Positions 37,864 through 46,905 of a DNA stretch of 56,592 bases are shown one piece after another. The first letter of the stretch is position 1. Every line of letters starts with the position of its first letter. Under the pieces are notes generated by a model that was given only the letters and a program-made list of their open reading frames with translations, was not told the origin of the DNA and ran no database searches. The stretch lies in contig CAJNBS010000011.1 of assembly GCA_905221065.1 (NCBI GenBank), positions 1 to 56,592 on the forward strand, written 5' to 3'. The translations under genes were made by a program, and so were the position numbers. The stretch is from a bacterium (GTDB taxonomy: Bacteria > Bacillota > Bacilli > Lactobacillales > Streptococcaceae).

Positions 37864-39609
37864 ATGTCCATTATTCAAAAACTTTGGTGGTTTTTCAAGT
37901 TAGAAAAATGCCGTTATCTAGTCGGAATTGTGGCCCTGATCTTGGTTTCCGTCCTCAATCTTATTCCCCCCATGGTTATGGGGCGGGTCATTGATGCCAT
38001 CACATCGGGGCAATTAACTCAGCAGGACCTCCTTCTTGACCTATTTTATTTGTTGCTTGCAGCCTTTGGGATGTATTATCTGCGCTATGTGTGGCGCATG
38101 TATATTCTTGGGACTTCCTACCGTTTGGGGCAGATTATGCGGTCTCGCTTATTTGAGCATTTCACAAAAATGTCTCCAGCCTTTTATCAGGCCTATCGTA
38201 CAGGGGACCTGATGGCGCATGCCACCAACGATATCAATGCCTTGACTCGTCTCGCAGGGGGAGGGGTTATGTCAGCGGTGGATGCCTCAATCACAGCTTT
38301 AGTGACCTTGTTGACCATGCTCTTTAGCATTTCATGGCAGATGACCTTGGTTGCCATTCTTCCCCTGCCTTTTATGGCTTATGCCACCAGTCGTTTAGGG
38401 AGAAAGACCCACAAGGCCTTTGGCGAATCGCAAGCCGCCTTTTCCGAACTCAATAACAAGGTGCAGGAGTCCGTATCAGGTATTAAAGTGAGCAAGTCTT
38501 TTGGGTATCAGGCGGACGAGTTGAAGTCTTTCCAGGCAGTCAATGAATTGACCTTCCAAAAGAATCTCCAAACCATGAAATACGATAGTCTCTTTGACCC
38601 TATGGTTCTCTTATTTGTTGGTTCATCCTATGTTTTAACGCTTTTGGTTGGTTCCTTGATGGTTCAGGAGGGGCAGATTACCGTTGGGAATCTGGTCACT
38701 TTTATCAGCTACTTGGATATGCTGGTCTGGCCTCTTATGGCCATCGGTTTCCTCTTTAATATCACTCAGCGAGGTAAGGTTTCTTACCAACGGATTGAGG
38801 AACTTTTGTCTCAGGAATCACCTGTACAAGATCCAGAGTTTCCTCTGGACGGTATTGAAAATGGACGTTTGGAATATGCCATTGACAGCTTTGCCTTTGA
38901 AAATGAGGAAACACTGACGGATATTCACTTTAGTTTGGAAAAAGGGCAAACTCTGGGCTTGGTTGGTCAGACAGGCTCTGGGAAAACATCCTTGATTAAA
39001 CTCCTCTTGCGTGAATACGATGTGGATAAGGGAGCTGTTTATCTAAATGGTCATGATATTCGCGACTATTGTCTGACAGACCTTCGCAGTCTCATGGGCT
39101 ATGTTCCTCAGGATCAGTTCCTCTTTGCAACTTCAATCTTAGACAATATATGCTTTGGCAATCCTGATTTACCACTTTCAGCTGTCGAGGAAGCGACTAA
39201 GCTAGCTCAAGTTTATCAAGACATTGTAGCTATGCCTCAGGGATTTGATACGTTGATTGGTGAAAAGGGAGTCAGTCTTTCTGGAGGTCAAAAGCAGCGA
39301 TTGGCTATGAGTCGGGCTATGATTTTAGACCCTGATATCTTGATTTTGGATGATTCCTTGTCAGCCGTGGATGCCAAGACGGAGTATGCGATTATCGACA
39401 ATCTTAAGGAGACACGAAAGGACAAGACAACCATTATCACGGCTCATCGCCTCAGTGCAGTTGTCCATGCAGATTTGATTTTGGTTCTGCAAAATGGACA
39501 GATTATCGAACGAGGCACGCACGATGACTTGCTAGCTATGGATGGCTGGTATGCCCAAACCTACCAGTCTCAGCAGTTGGAAATGAAAGGAGAAGAAGAT
39601 GCAGAATAA
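37864..39609 (+). CDS. ABC exporter half-transporter with degenerate Walker B (LmrC-like)
   Basis: 581 aa, six membrane spans (about 1-300) plus an ATPase domain. Walker A is GQTGSGKT (368-375), the signature LSGGQ (471-475), and Walker B ILILDDSLSAVD, where the catalytic Glu is Asp (D496). This pairs with the next gene, which has the opposite features, making a heterodimeric exporter with one consensus and one degenerate ATP site. ATG 37864 follows GAAAGGGA; upstream in-frame codons lack a ribosome site. Substrates of this type include drugs and peptides; none is shown here. Confidence 0.88.
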   Translation: MSIIQKLWWFFKLEKCRYLVGIVALILVSVLNLIPPMVMGRVIDAITSGQLTQQDLLLDLFYLLLAAFGMYYLRYVWRMYILGTSYRLGQIMRSRLFEHFTKMSPAFYQAYRTGDLMAHATNDINALTRLAGGGVMSAVDASITALVTLLTMLFSISWQMTLVAILPLPFMAYATSRLGRKTHKAFGESQAAFSELNNKVQESVSGIKVSKSFGYQADELKSFQAVNELTFQKNLQTMKYDSLFDPMVLLFVGSSYVLTLLVGSLMVQEGQITVGNLVTFISYLDMLVWPLMAIGFLFNITQRGKVSYQRIEELLSQESPVQDPEFPLDGIENGRLEYAIDSFAFENEETLTDIHFSLEKGQTLGLVGQTGSGKTSLIKLLLREYDVDKGAVYLNGHDIRDYCLTDLRSLMGYVPQDQFLFATSILDNICFGNPDLPLSAVEEATKLAQVYQDIVAMPQGFDTLIGEKGVSLSGGQKQRLAMSRAMILDPDILILDDSLSAVDAKTEYAIIDNLKETRKDKTTIITAHRLSAVVHADLILVLQNGQIIERGTHDDLLAMDGWYAQTYQSQQLEMKGEEDAE

Positions 39610-41341
39610 ACAAGAACAATGGGCTGTATTGAAGCGCTTGATGTCTTATCTTAAGCCTTATGGTCTTCTGACCTTTTTGGCACTCAGCTTTCTCCTCGCG
39701 ACGACGGTCATTAAAAGTGTCATTCCCCTCGTGGCTTCCCACTTTATCGACCAGTATCTCAGCAATCTTAATCAACTTGCCGTTACCGTTTTGCTGGCTT
39801 ACTATGGCCTCTATATCCTGCAAACTCTGGTCCAGTATGTCGGCAATCTTCTCTTTGCGAGAGTGTCTTACAGTATTGTAAGAGATATTCGTCGCGATGC
39901 CTTTGCCAATATGGAAAAGTTAGGTATGTCTTATTTTGATAAGACGCCAGCAGGCTCCATCGTTTCTCGTTTGACAAATGACACTGAGACCATCAGTGAT
40001 ATGTTTTCGGGAATTTTGTCCAGCTTTATCTCAGCAGTTTTCATCTTTCTGACAACCCTTTACACCATGTTGGTTCTGGACTTTCGTTTGACAGCCTTAG
40101 TCTTGCTCTTTCTCCCCTTGATTTTCCTTTTGGTCAATCTCTATCGGAAAAAATCAGTCAAGATTATCGAGAAAACCAGAAGTCTCTTGTCAGATATCAA
40201 TAGTAAGCTGGCAGAGAATATCGAAGGAATCAGGATAATCCAGGCCTTTAATCAAGAGAAGCGCCTGCAGGAAGAATTTGATGAGATCAACCAAGAACAC
40301 TTGGTCTATGCCAACCGTTCTGTAGCCTTGGATGCCCTCTTTTTGAGACCTGCCATGAGTTTGCTGAAACTGCTTGGCTATGCTGTTTTGATGGCCTACT
40401 TTGGCTACCGTGGCCTTTCTATCGGGATAACAGCCGGAACCATGTATGCCTTTATCCAGTACATCAATCGTCTCTTTGACCCCCTGATTGAGGTTACGCA
40501 AAACTTTTCAACCCTTCAAACGTCCATGGTGTCTGCAGGGCGTGTATTTGCCTTGATTGACGAGAAGACCTATGAGCCTCTTCAAAAAGATGGGCAAGCC
40601 AAAGTCCAAGAGGGCAATATCCGTTTTGAACATGTGTGCTTCTCGTATGATGGCAAGCACCAGATTCTGGATGATATTTCTTTCTCTGTTAACAAGGGAG
40701 AAACTATAGCTTTTGTAGGTCATACAGGTTCGGGGAAATCTTCCATTATCAATGTTCTCATGCGTTTTTATGAATTTCAGTCAGGGCGAGTTCTCTTGGA
40801 TGGGGTGGATATTAGGGATTTCAGTCAGGAAGAGCTGAGAAAAAATATCGGTCTGGTCTTGCAGGATCCCTTCCTCTATCATGGAACTATCAAGTCCAAT
40901 ATCGCCATGTACCAAGACATTAGTGATGAAGAGGTTCAGGCTGCAGCTGCCTTTGTCGATGCAGATTCCTTTATTCAAGAACTTCCTTTAGGCTATGATT
41001 CCCCCGTTTCCGAGCGTGGTTCGAGCTTCTCTACTGGCCAGCGCCAGCTTCTTGCCTTTGCCAGAACAGTCGCCAGCCAGCCTAAAATCTTGATTTTGGA
41101 TGAAGCGACTGCCAATATAGACTCTGAAACAGAAAGTCTGGTTCAAGCTTCTCTGGCGAAGATGAGGCAGGGGCGGACAACCATTGCCATCGCCCATCGC
41201 CTTTCTACAATCCAAGATGCCAACTGTATCTATGTTTTGGATAAGGGGCGCATCATCGAGAGCGGAACCCATGAGGAACTCTTGGCCTTGGGAGGAACCT
41301 ATCACAAGATGTATAGCTTGCAGGCAGGGGCCATGGTCTAA
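39599..41341 (+). CDS. ABC exporter half-transporter with non-canonical signature (LmrD-like)
   Basis: 580 aa, six membrane spans plus ATPase. Walker A is GHTGSGKS (374-381), Walker B ILILDEATANID with catalytic E502, and the signature FSTGQ (477-481) instead of LSGGQ. It overlaps the first half-transporter by 11 bp. The combination E-intact with altered signature is what a heterodimer partner should have. A minimal BOX-like hairpin follows directly. Confidence 0.88.
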   Translation: MQNKQEQWAVLKRLMSYLKPYGLLTFLALSFLLATTVIKSVIPLVASHFIDQYLSNLNQLAVTVLLAYYGLYILQTLVQYVGNLLFARVSYSIVRDIRRDAFANMEKLGMSYFDKTPAGSIVSRLTNDTETISDMFSGILSSFISAVFIFLTTLYTMLVLDFRLTALVLLFLPLIFLLVNLYRKKSVKIIEKTRSLLSDINSKLAENIEGIRIIQAFNQEKRLQEEFDEINQEHLVYANRSVALDALFLRPAMSLLKLLGYAVLMAYFGYRGLSIGITAGTMYAFIQYINRLFDPLIEVTQNFSTLQTSMVSAGRVFALIDEKTYEPLQKDGQAKVQEGNIRFEHVCFSYDGKHQILDDISFSVNKGETIAFVGHTGSGKSSIINVLMRFYEFQSGRVLLDGVDIRDFSQEELRKNIGLVLQDPFLYHGTIKSNIAMYQDISDEEVQAAAAFVDADSFIQELPLGYDSPVSERGSSFSTGQRQLLAFARTVASQPKILILDEATANIDSETESLVQASLAKMRQGRTTIAIAHRLSTIQDANCIYVLDKGRIIESGTHEELLALGGTYHKMYSLQAGAMV

Positions 41342-41367
41342 TACTCTTTGATTTTCATTGAGTATAA
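41341..41367 (+). repeat. Minimal BOX-like remnant
   Basis: ATACTC at the left and GAGTAT at the right bracket TTTGATTTTCATT. These are the two outer ends of a BOX element (compare 54293-54448) with everything between deleted. It forms a hairpin and could serve as the terminator for the ABC pair. Confidence 0.65.
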
Positions 41368-41410
41368 GAAGGAAATCCTTCAAATTACAGATTTCTTACA
41401 CCGCCTTTTC

Positions 41411-41426
41411 CATTTTGTGGTATAAT
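41411..41426 (+). promoter_or_regulatory. Extended -10 promoter of the sugar transferase gene
   Basis: TGG directly before TATAAT (41421-41426) gives an extended -10; no good -35 is present. A ribosome site GGAGAAA precedes the start at 41472. Confidence 0.55.
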
Positions 41427-41471
41427 GAAAAATGTTGACAAATAGTATAATAAAAACAAAGGAGAAACAGC

Positions 41472-42164
41472 ATGCTGAAATGGGAAGACTTGCCCGTGGA
41501 AATGAAATCAAGTGAGGTTGAGTCTTACTACCAGCTTGTCTCTAAAAGGAAGGGTTCGCTGATTTTCAAGCGTTGCTTGGACTGGGTTCTGGCCTTGGTC
41601 TTGCTGATTTTAACTTCCCCAGTCTTTCTCATCTTGAGCATTTGGATCAAGTTGGATAGCAAGGGACCCGTCATTTACAAGCAAGAGCGCGTGACCCAGT
41701 ACAACCGTCCTTTCAAGATTTGGAAGTTCCGTACCATGGTGACGGATGCGGATAAAAAAGGCAGTCTGGTGACTTCAGCTAACGATAGCCGCATTACCAA
41801 GGTTGGGAATTTCATCCGCCGTGTGCGTTTGGACGAACTGCCTCAGTTGGTCAATGTCCTTAAAGGCGAGATGTCCTTTGTAGGTACGCGTCCTGAAGTG
41901 CTATGTTACACAGAGCAGTACAGCCCTGAAATGATGGCGACCTTGCTTTTGCCAGCAGGAATTACCTCTCCAGCCAGCATCAACTATAAGGATGAGGACA
42001 CTATTATCAGTCAAATGACCGAAAAAGGCTTGTCAGTTGACCAAGCCTATGTAGAGCATGTTCTTCCTGAAAAGATGCGCTATAATCTCGCCTATCTCCG
42101 AGAGTTTAGTTTCCTTGGAGACATCAAAATCATGTTTCAAACCGTGTTTGAAGTGCTAAAATAA
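41472..42164 (+). CDS. Undecaprenyl-phosphate sugar-1-phosphate transferase, proposed AATGal transferase of teichoic acid
   Basis: 230 aa PglC/WbaP-C-type enzyme. One membrane helix (about 37-57) is followed by the catalytic domain: KQERVTQYNRPFKIWKFRTM (77-96), RRVRLDELPQ with the conserved Asp-Glu, and FVGTRPE. It moves a sugar-1-phosphate from UDP-sugar to undecaprenyl phosphate. In pneumococcus the gene in this place (spr1655 type) is proposed to start teichoic acid repeats with AATGal. The next gene is the matching aminotransferase, 42 bp downstream. Confidence 0.85.
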   Translation: MLKWEDLPVEMKSSEVESYYQLVSKRKGSLIFKRCLDWVLALVLLILTSPVFLILSIWIKLDSKGPVIYKQERVTQYNRPFKIWKFRTMVTDADKKGSLVTSANDSRITKVGNFIRRVRLDELPQLVNVLKGEMSFVGTRPEVLCYTEQYSPEMMATLLLPAGITSPASINYKDEDTIISQMTEKGLSVDQAYVEHVLPEKMRYNLAYLREFSFLGDIKIMFQTVFEVLK

Positions 42165-42206
42165 AGTAGTCATAAGAAAATGAGTACAGACAAAAGGAGC
42201 AAATCA

Positions 42207-43436
42207 ATGCCAAATTACAATATTCCATTTTCCCCACCCGATATTACAGAAGCAGAAATTGCTGAAGTAGCGGATACCCTTCGTTCTGGTTGGATCACGA
42301 CAGGTCCTAAGACCAAAGAACTGGAGCGTCGCTTATCTCAATATACACAGACACCTAAGACTGTCTGCCTCAACTCTGCGACAGCCGCTCTTGAGTTGAT
42401 TTTGCGTGTTTTGGAAGTGGAACCTGGAGATGAAGTCATCGTTCCAGCCATGACTTACACAGCTTCATGTAGTGTTATCACTCACGTGGGAGCAACCCCT
42501 GTCATGGTGGATATCCAAGCAGATACGTTTGAGATGAACTATGACCTTCTTGAGCAAGCCATTACTGAAAAGACTAAGGTGATTATTCCTGTTGAGCTTG
42601 CGGGAATTGTGTGCGACTATGACCGTTTGTTCCAAGTTGTGGAGAAAAAACGTGACCTCTTTACTGCTGCAAGCAAGTGGCAAAAAGCCTTTAACCGTAT
42701 TGTGATTGTTTCTGATAGTGCCCATGCTTTGGGATCAACTTATAAAGGGCAACCTGCTGGTTCTATTGCTGACTTCACTTCCTTCTCATTCCATGCTGTT
42801 AAGAACTTTACAACTGCAGAGGGTGGAAGCGCAACTTGGAAAGCCAATCCAGCGATTGATGATGAAGAGATGTACAAGGAGTTCCAAATCCTTTCCCTTC
42901 ACGGTCAAACTAAAGATGCTCTTGCCAAGATGCAATTGGGTTCATGGGAGTACGATATCGTCACCCCAGCCTATAAGTGCAATATGACCGATATCATGGC
43001 GTCACTTGGTTTGGTACAATTGGACCGTTACCAAGGTTTGCTTGATCGTCGTAAGGAAATCGTGGATCGTTATGATCGTGGTTTTGCTGGTTCTCGCATC
43101 CATCCATTGGCACATAAGACTGATACTGTCGAATCTTCACGTCACCTCTACATCACCCATGTAGAAGGTGCTAGCCTAGAAGAGCGTAACCTCATCATCC
43201 AAGAATTGGCCAAAGCAGGAATTGCAAGTAACGTACACTACAAACCGCTTCCGCTCTTGACAGCCTATAAGAATCTTGGCTTTGATATGGTGAATTATCC
43301 CAAGGCCTATGCCTTCTTTGAAAATGAAATTACGCTCCCTCTTCACACTAAACTAAGCGATGAAGAAGTAGACTATATCATTGAGACTTTCAAAACAGTT
43401 TCTGAAAAAGTGCTAACTTTATCAAAAAAATCGTAA
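42207..43436 (+). CDS. DegT/DnrJ/EryC1 aminotransferase, proposed for UDP-AATGal synthesis
   Basis: 409 aa PLP enzyme. LNSATAALEL (55-64) holds the phosphate, SDSAHALGS (169-177) the ring-contacting residues, and SFHAVKNFTTAEGG contains the PLP lysine K199. It would aminate a 4-keto-6-deoxy UDP-sugar to the 4-amino sugar (AATGal) that starts pneumococcal teichoic acid. The start at 42207 follows AAAAGGAGC; the in-frame ATG at 42180 has no ribosome site. The transcript may run on toward the T-box, although a separate promoter lies there. Confidence 0.86.
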   Translation: MPNYNIPFSPPDITEAEIAEVADTLRSGWITTGPKTKELERRLSQYTQTPKTVCLNSATAALELILRVLEVEPGDEVIVPAMTYTASCSVITHVGATPVMVDIQADTFEMNYDLLEQAITEKTKVIIPVELAGIVCDYDRLFQVVEKKRDLFTAASKWQKAFNRIVIVSDSAHALGSTYKGQPAGSIADFTSFSFHAVKNFTTAEGGSATWKANPAIDDEEMYKEFQILSLHGQTKDALAKMQLGSWEYDIVTPAYKCNMTDIMASLGLVQLDRYQGLLDRRKEIVDRYDRGFAGSRIHPLAHKTDTVESSRHLYITHVEGASLEERNLIIQELAKAGIASNVHYKPLPLLTAYKNLGFDMVNYPKAYAFFENEITLPLHTKLSDEEVDYIIETFKTVSEKVLTLSKKS

Positions 43437-43443
43437 AAAAGTC

Positions 43444-43472
43444 TTGACAAAGAAAAAACAAAGTATTAAAAT
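43444..43472 (+). promoter_or_regulatory. Promoter of the tryptophan unit
   Basis: TTGACA (43444-43449), 17 bp, TAAAAT (43467-43472), immediately before the first T-box. Confidence 0.85.
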
Positions 43473-43473
43473 A

Positions 43474-43730
43474 AGTTCAACAAATCAGAAAAGTAACTAT
43501 TTTTGATCTTCAGGGAGCCTGTGGTGATTGTGAACAGGTGGTTGGAAGTGGTGAAAGTGGGCTGATTTTAAAAATGAATTTGAAACAATGAAAATTCGGT
43601 GCGCACACCTTACAGTGCAACTTGTTGTTAGACAAGGTAGAGATGTAAAGGGGATAGTTCCTTTATAATTGAGGTGGCACCGCGTTACTAACGCCCTCAC
43701 ACAGAATTCAATCTGTGTGAGGGCTTTTTC
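43474..43730 (+). promoter_or_regulatory. Tryptophan T-box leader 1
   Basis: The base helix of stem I is AAATCAG (43482-43488) with CTGATTT (43562-43568); the loop next to it holds the specifier TGG at 43558-43560 (Trp). The T-box AATTGAGGTGGCACCGCG is at 43667-43684. The terminator GCCCTCACACAG / CTGTGTGAGGGC plus T-run is at 43693-43729. Uncharged tRNA-Trp should favour the antiterminator and expression of the trpB paralogue. Confidence 0.9.
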
Positions 43731-43765
43731 ATATCTTGGAATTAATACTGAAAGAGGAAATTTTT

Positions 43766-44944
43766 ATGACAACTAAAGGTTATTTTGGACAATTTGGTGG
43801 TAGTTTCGTACCGGAGCCGATTCAGGCTTTGTTGGATGAGTTGGAAGTGACTTTTGAAAAATACAAGGATGATCCAGAGTTTTTGGCAGAATTTCGTCAT
43901 TACTTGAAGGACTATTCAGGTCGTGAAACACCGCTTTATTTTGCGGAAAGTCTGACAGACCACCTAGGTGGAGCTAAGATTTATCTCAAGCGCGAAGACC
44001 TTAACCACCTTGGTTCTCACAAGCTCAACAACGTTTTAGGACAAATTCTTTTGGCTAAACGCATGGGCAAAAAAAGAGTAATCGCAGAAACAGGAGCTGG
44101 TCAGCACGGGGTTGCGACGGCGGCAGCTGCAGCCAAGTTTGGTATGGCCTGTGATGTCTACATGGGAGCAGAGGATGTGGAACGTCAACGTCTCAATGTT
44201 TTCCGTATGGAGATGATGGGAGCAACTGTTCACGCAGTTGAAACAGGGACACGAACTCTCAAAGATGCGGTAGATGCAGCCTTTGGAGCATGGATGAATG
44301 ATTTGGAAGCCTTCTATGTTCTGGGATCTGCTGTAGGCCCTCATCCTTATCCTACAATTGTTCATGAGTTCCAAAAGGTCATCAGTGAAGAATCTCGTCG
44401 TCAAATCTTAGAAAAAGAAGGTCGTTTACCAGATTACGTTATTGCCTGTGTAGGTGGTGGTTCCAATGCTATCGGTGCTTTTTCACAGTATGTGTCTGAT
44501 GAAGAAGTCAAATTGGTTGGAGTAGAAGCTGCTGGTCATGGACTTGATACAGACAAGCACGCAGCTACTATGACAAAAGGTAGTATCGGAATTGTCGACG
44601 GTATGAAGACCTATGCAGTCTTTAAGGAAGACGGAGAGCTGGCTCCAGTTTACTCTATCTCAGCTGGTTTGGACTATCCAGGGGTTGGTCCAGAACACGC
44701 CTACTTTAAAGATTCAGGTCGCGTGGAATATGTCGCTGCGACGGATGAAGAAGCTGTTCAAGCCCTCCTCCTTCTCAGCAAGACTGAAGGAATTATCCCA
44801 GCGATTGAAAGTTCGCACGCTATCGCAGAAGCAGTCAAACGTGCACCGAAACTAAGTAAAGATGACATTATCATCATCAATGTCTCTGGTCGTGGAGACA
44901 AGGACGTAGCTGCGATTGCAGACTACCTTGAAGCTAAAAAATAA
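43766..44944 (+). CDS. Stand-alone tryptophan synthase beta paralogue
   Basis: 392 aa fold type II PLP enzyme. [19 protein letters not shown] contains the PLP lysine K86, AETGAGQHG the catalytic E108, and [10 protein letters not shown] the phosphate loop. Around the lysine it reads HLGSHKLNN, where the operon TrpB has HTGAHKINN. Stretches such as [18 protein letters not shown] and [19 protein letters not shown] resemble enterobacterial TrpB more than the operon copy at 49811. It lies between two Trp T-boxes and has no trpA beside it. It could make Trp from indole and serine, or boost flux from imported indole; which one is not shown. Start after AAAGAGGA. Confidence 0.88.
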   Translation: MTTKGYFGQFGGSFVPEPIQALLDELEVTFEKYKDDPEFLAEFRHYLKDYSGRETPLYFAESLTDHLGGAKIYLKREDLNHLGSHKLNNVLGQILLAKRMGKKRVIAETGAGQHGVATAAAAAKFGMACDVYMGAEDVERQRLNVFRMEMMGATVHAVETGTRTLKDAVDAAFGAWMNDLEAFYVLGSAVGPHPYPTIVHEFQKVISEESRRQILEKEGRLPDYVIACVGGGSNAIGAFSQYVSDEEVKLVGVEAAGHGLDTDKHAATMTKGSIGIVDGMKTYAVFKEDGELAPVYSISAGLDYPGVGPEHAYFKDSGRVEYVAATDEEAVQALLLLSKTEGIIPAIESSHAIAEAVKRAPKLSKDDIIIINVSGRGDKDVAAIADYLEAKK

Positions 44945-44945
44945 T

Positions 44946-45190
44946 AGATGGAAAAATTACAGTCTTTTCTCTCACAGAGAGCTTGTGGTTGCTGGAAACA
45001 AGCAGAGAAAGCTGTAAGGTTGGGTCCATCTGAAACGAGAGAAGAAAACATAATTCTCAAGGGAGTGCCCTTTATCGCACAGCCTGTTACAGGAAGGTTC
45101 TGAGACAGGAATGAGAGATAGGAGAAATCCTATAATTGAGGTGGCACCGCGAATTTCGTCCTCACGCAAGTTATTTTGCGTGGGGATTTT
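44946..45190 (+). promoter_or_regulatory. Tryptophan T-box leader 2 (before trpE)
   Basis: Stem I base helix AGATGGA (44946-44952) with TCCATCT (45025-45031), an upper helix TTACAG.../...CTGTAA, and specifier TGG at 45021-45023 in the internal loop. T-box AATTGAGGTGGCACCGCG at 45134-45151, then terminator CCTCACGCAA / TTGCGTGGGG with T-run at about 45160-45190. It starts two bases after the paralogue's stop codon, so no promoter separates the two. Confidence 0.9.
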
Positions 45191-45543
45191 TATATATTTA
45201 TCGTAGATATGGCTATCAGTTTTAAATTATGCTTCATCACTAGATAGATTTCTATAAAATATTTGCGAACGAAGTGAGCATTAAACCGCTATTTCCCGCC
45301 ATAGTGGTATTCTAGAGAAGCAAAGATGCTTCTCTAGAACGGAATTTTTGAGAGTAAAATAGTTCGGGGAACTATTTTAGCCTGAGCCTAGAAATGAATG
45401 AGCGAGGGGCTCAAAAATTAGGTCTTTCATTTCATGGTTTTCTAAAATCATCCACTGGATAATTTTACCTCCCGTCCGCACTATTTAAGGGAAATAGAAA
45501 AAAGACAAAAAATTAAAAATAAGAAACTGAAAGGGAAAATACA
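45191..45543 (+). repeat. Hairpin-rich gap before trpE
   Basis: No ORF is supported. Two perfect stem-loops stand out: TTCTAGAGAAGCA-AAGA-TGCTTCTCTAGAA (45310-45339, 13-bp stem) and TAAAATAGTTC-GGG-GAACTATTTTA (45355-45379, 11-bp stem). GAAATGAA (45391) also pairs with TTTCATTTC (45425-45433), enclosing GAGC-GAGGG-GCTC. None has a clear T-run, so they are not plain terminators. I do not recognise a named repeat. The trpE ribosome site GAAAGGGAAA closes the gap. Confidence 0.6.
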
Positions 45544-46905
45544 ATGGAACGAATCATTCATGGAGATGTCTTATCACCAATCTTGGCTTATATGCGCCTA
45601 AAGGGGCAACACAAGGTTATCTTAGAGAGTATTCCGAGAGACAAGGAAACAGCTCGTTTTTCTATCCTAGCCTATAATCCAGTTTTTGAGATTAAGTTTG
45701 AAAATGGAGTCCTTTATCGAAATGGTCAAGTGATTGATTGTGATCCCTTGGATTTCCTTTATGAAGTGACTCATAAGAGCCAGCATCATTCAGATCTACC
45801 TTTTGGTGGGGGAGCTATTGGCTTTGTCGGTTACGATATGATTTCGCTTTATGAAGAAATTGGTCAAATTCCTGAGGATACCATTGGGACGCCAGACATG
45901 CATTTCTTTGTTTATGAGAGCTACATGGTCTTTGACCACAAGAAGGAAAAAATTCATGTCATCGAGGATGCTCTCTATAGTGAGCGTAGTCAAGAAGACT
46001 TGGAAAAATCCTTGAACCAAGTGCTTGAGGAATTACGCATTCCTGCTCCAAATGAATTTGAAGACTTGGATTTATCTCCGTTGGACTTCAAACCCCATAT
46101 CGCTCCTCAGAAGTTTGAGGAAATTGTGGAAACAGCTCGCGACTTGATTCGTAACGGGGATATGTTCCAATGTGTACTCAGCCAGCGTTTCTCAGCAGAG
46201 GTTACTGGAAATCCATTTGACTTCTACAGAAATCTCCGCGTGACCAATCCATCCAATTACCTTTATTTCTATGATTTTGGGGATTATCAAATCATCGGTG
46301 CCAGTCCTGAAAGTTTGGTTTCTGTTAAAAATGGCGTTGTAACAACCAATCCGATTGCCGGTACGCGACCAAGAGGGGCTACGGATGAAGAAGACAAGGC
46401 TTTGGCGACAGATCTGCTTTCTGATGAGAAGGAAACAGCAGAACATCGGATGTTGGTAGACTTGGGGCGTAACGATATTGGTCGCATCTCTGAAACAGCC
46501 AGTGTCCAAGTCACCAAGTATATGGAAGTGGAGCTCTTCCGCTATGTCATGCATTTGACCAGCGTGGTCAAGGGACGGTTGCTTTCAGAACTCACTGCCA
46601 TGGATGCCTTGAAATCTACACTTCCAGCTGGAACAGTTTCAGGAGCACCAAAGATTCGGGCCATGAGACGCATCTATGAACTAGAAACGGAAAAACGAGG
46701 CGTATACGCAGGAGCAATCGGCTACTTGTCTGCGACGGGTGATATGGACTTCGCCATTGCCATCCGAACTATGATTCTCAAAAATCAAACAGCTTATGTG
46801 CAGGCTGGGGCAGGGATTGTCTACGACTCTATCGCCCAAAATGAATACCAAGAAACCATTAACAAGGCTAAATCTATGACTAGAATTGGAGAACTAAGAC
46901 CATGA
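45544..46905 (+). CDS. trpE: Anthranilate synthase component I
   Basis: 453 aa chorismate-binding enzyme. It makes anthranilate from chorismate with glutamine-derived ammonia supplied by TrpG. The N-terminal Trp-binding region begins LESIPRDKETARFSILAYNP. The catalytic half has IGASPESLV, NPIAGTRPRG, EHRMLVDLGRND and TVSGAPKIRAM in family order. It overlaps trpG by 4 bp (ATGA). It is the first gene of trpEGDCFBA under T-box 2. Confidence 0.95.
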   Translation: MERIIHGDVLSPILAYMRLKGQHKVILESIPRDKETARFSILAYNPVFEIKFENGVLYRNGQVIDCDPLDFLYEVTHKSQHHSDLPFGGGAIGFVGYDMISLYEEIGQIPEDTIGTPDMHFFVYESYMVFDHKKEKIHVIEDALYSERSQEDLEKSLNQVLEELRIPAPNEFEDLDLSPLDFKPHIAPQKFEEIVETARDLIRNGDMFQCVLSQRFSAEVTGNPFDFYRNLRVTNPSNYLYFYDFGDYQIIGASPESLVSVKNGVVTTNPIAGTRPRGATDEEDKALATDLLSDEKETAEHRMLVDLGRNDIGRISETASVQVTKYMEVELFRYVMHLTSVVKGRLLSELTAMDALKSTLPAGTVSGAPKIRAMRRIYELETEKRGVYAGAIGYLSATGDMDFAIAIRTMILKNQTAYVQAGAGIVYDSIAQNEYQETINKAKSMTRIGELRP

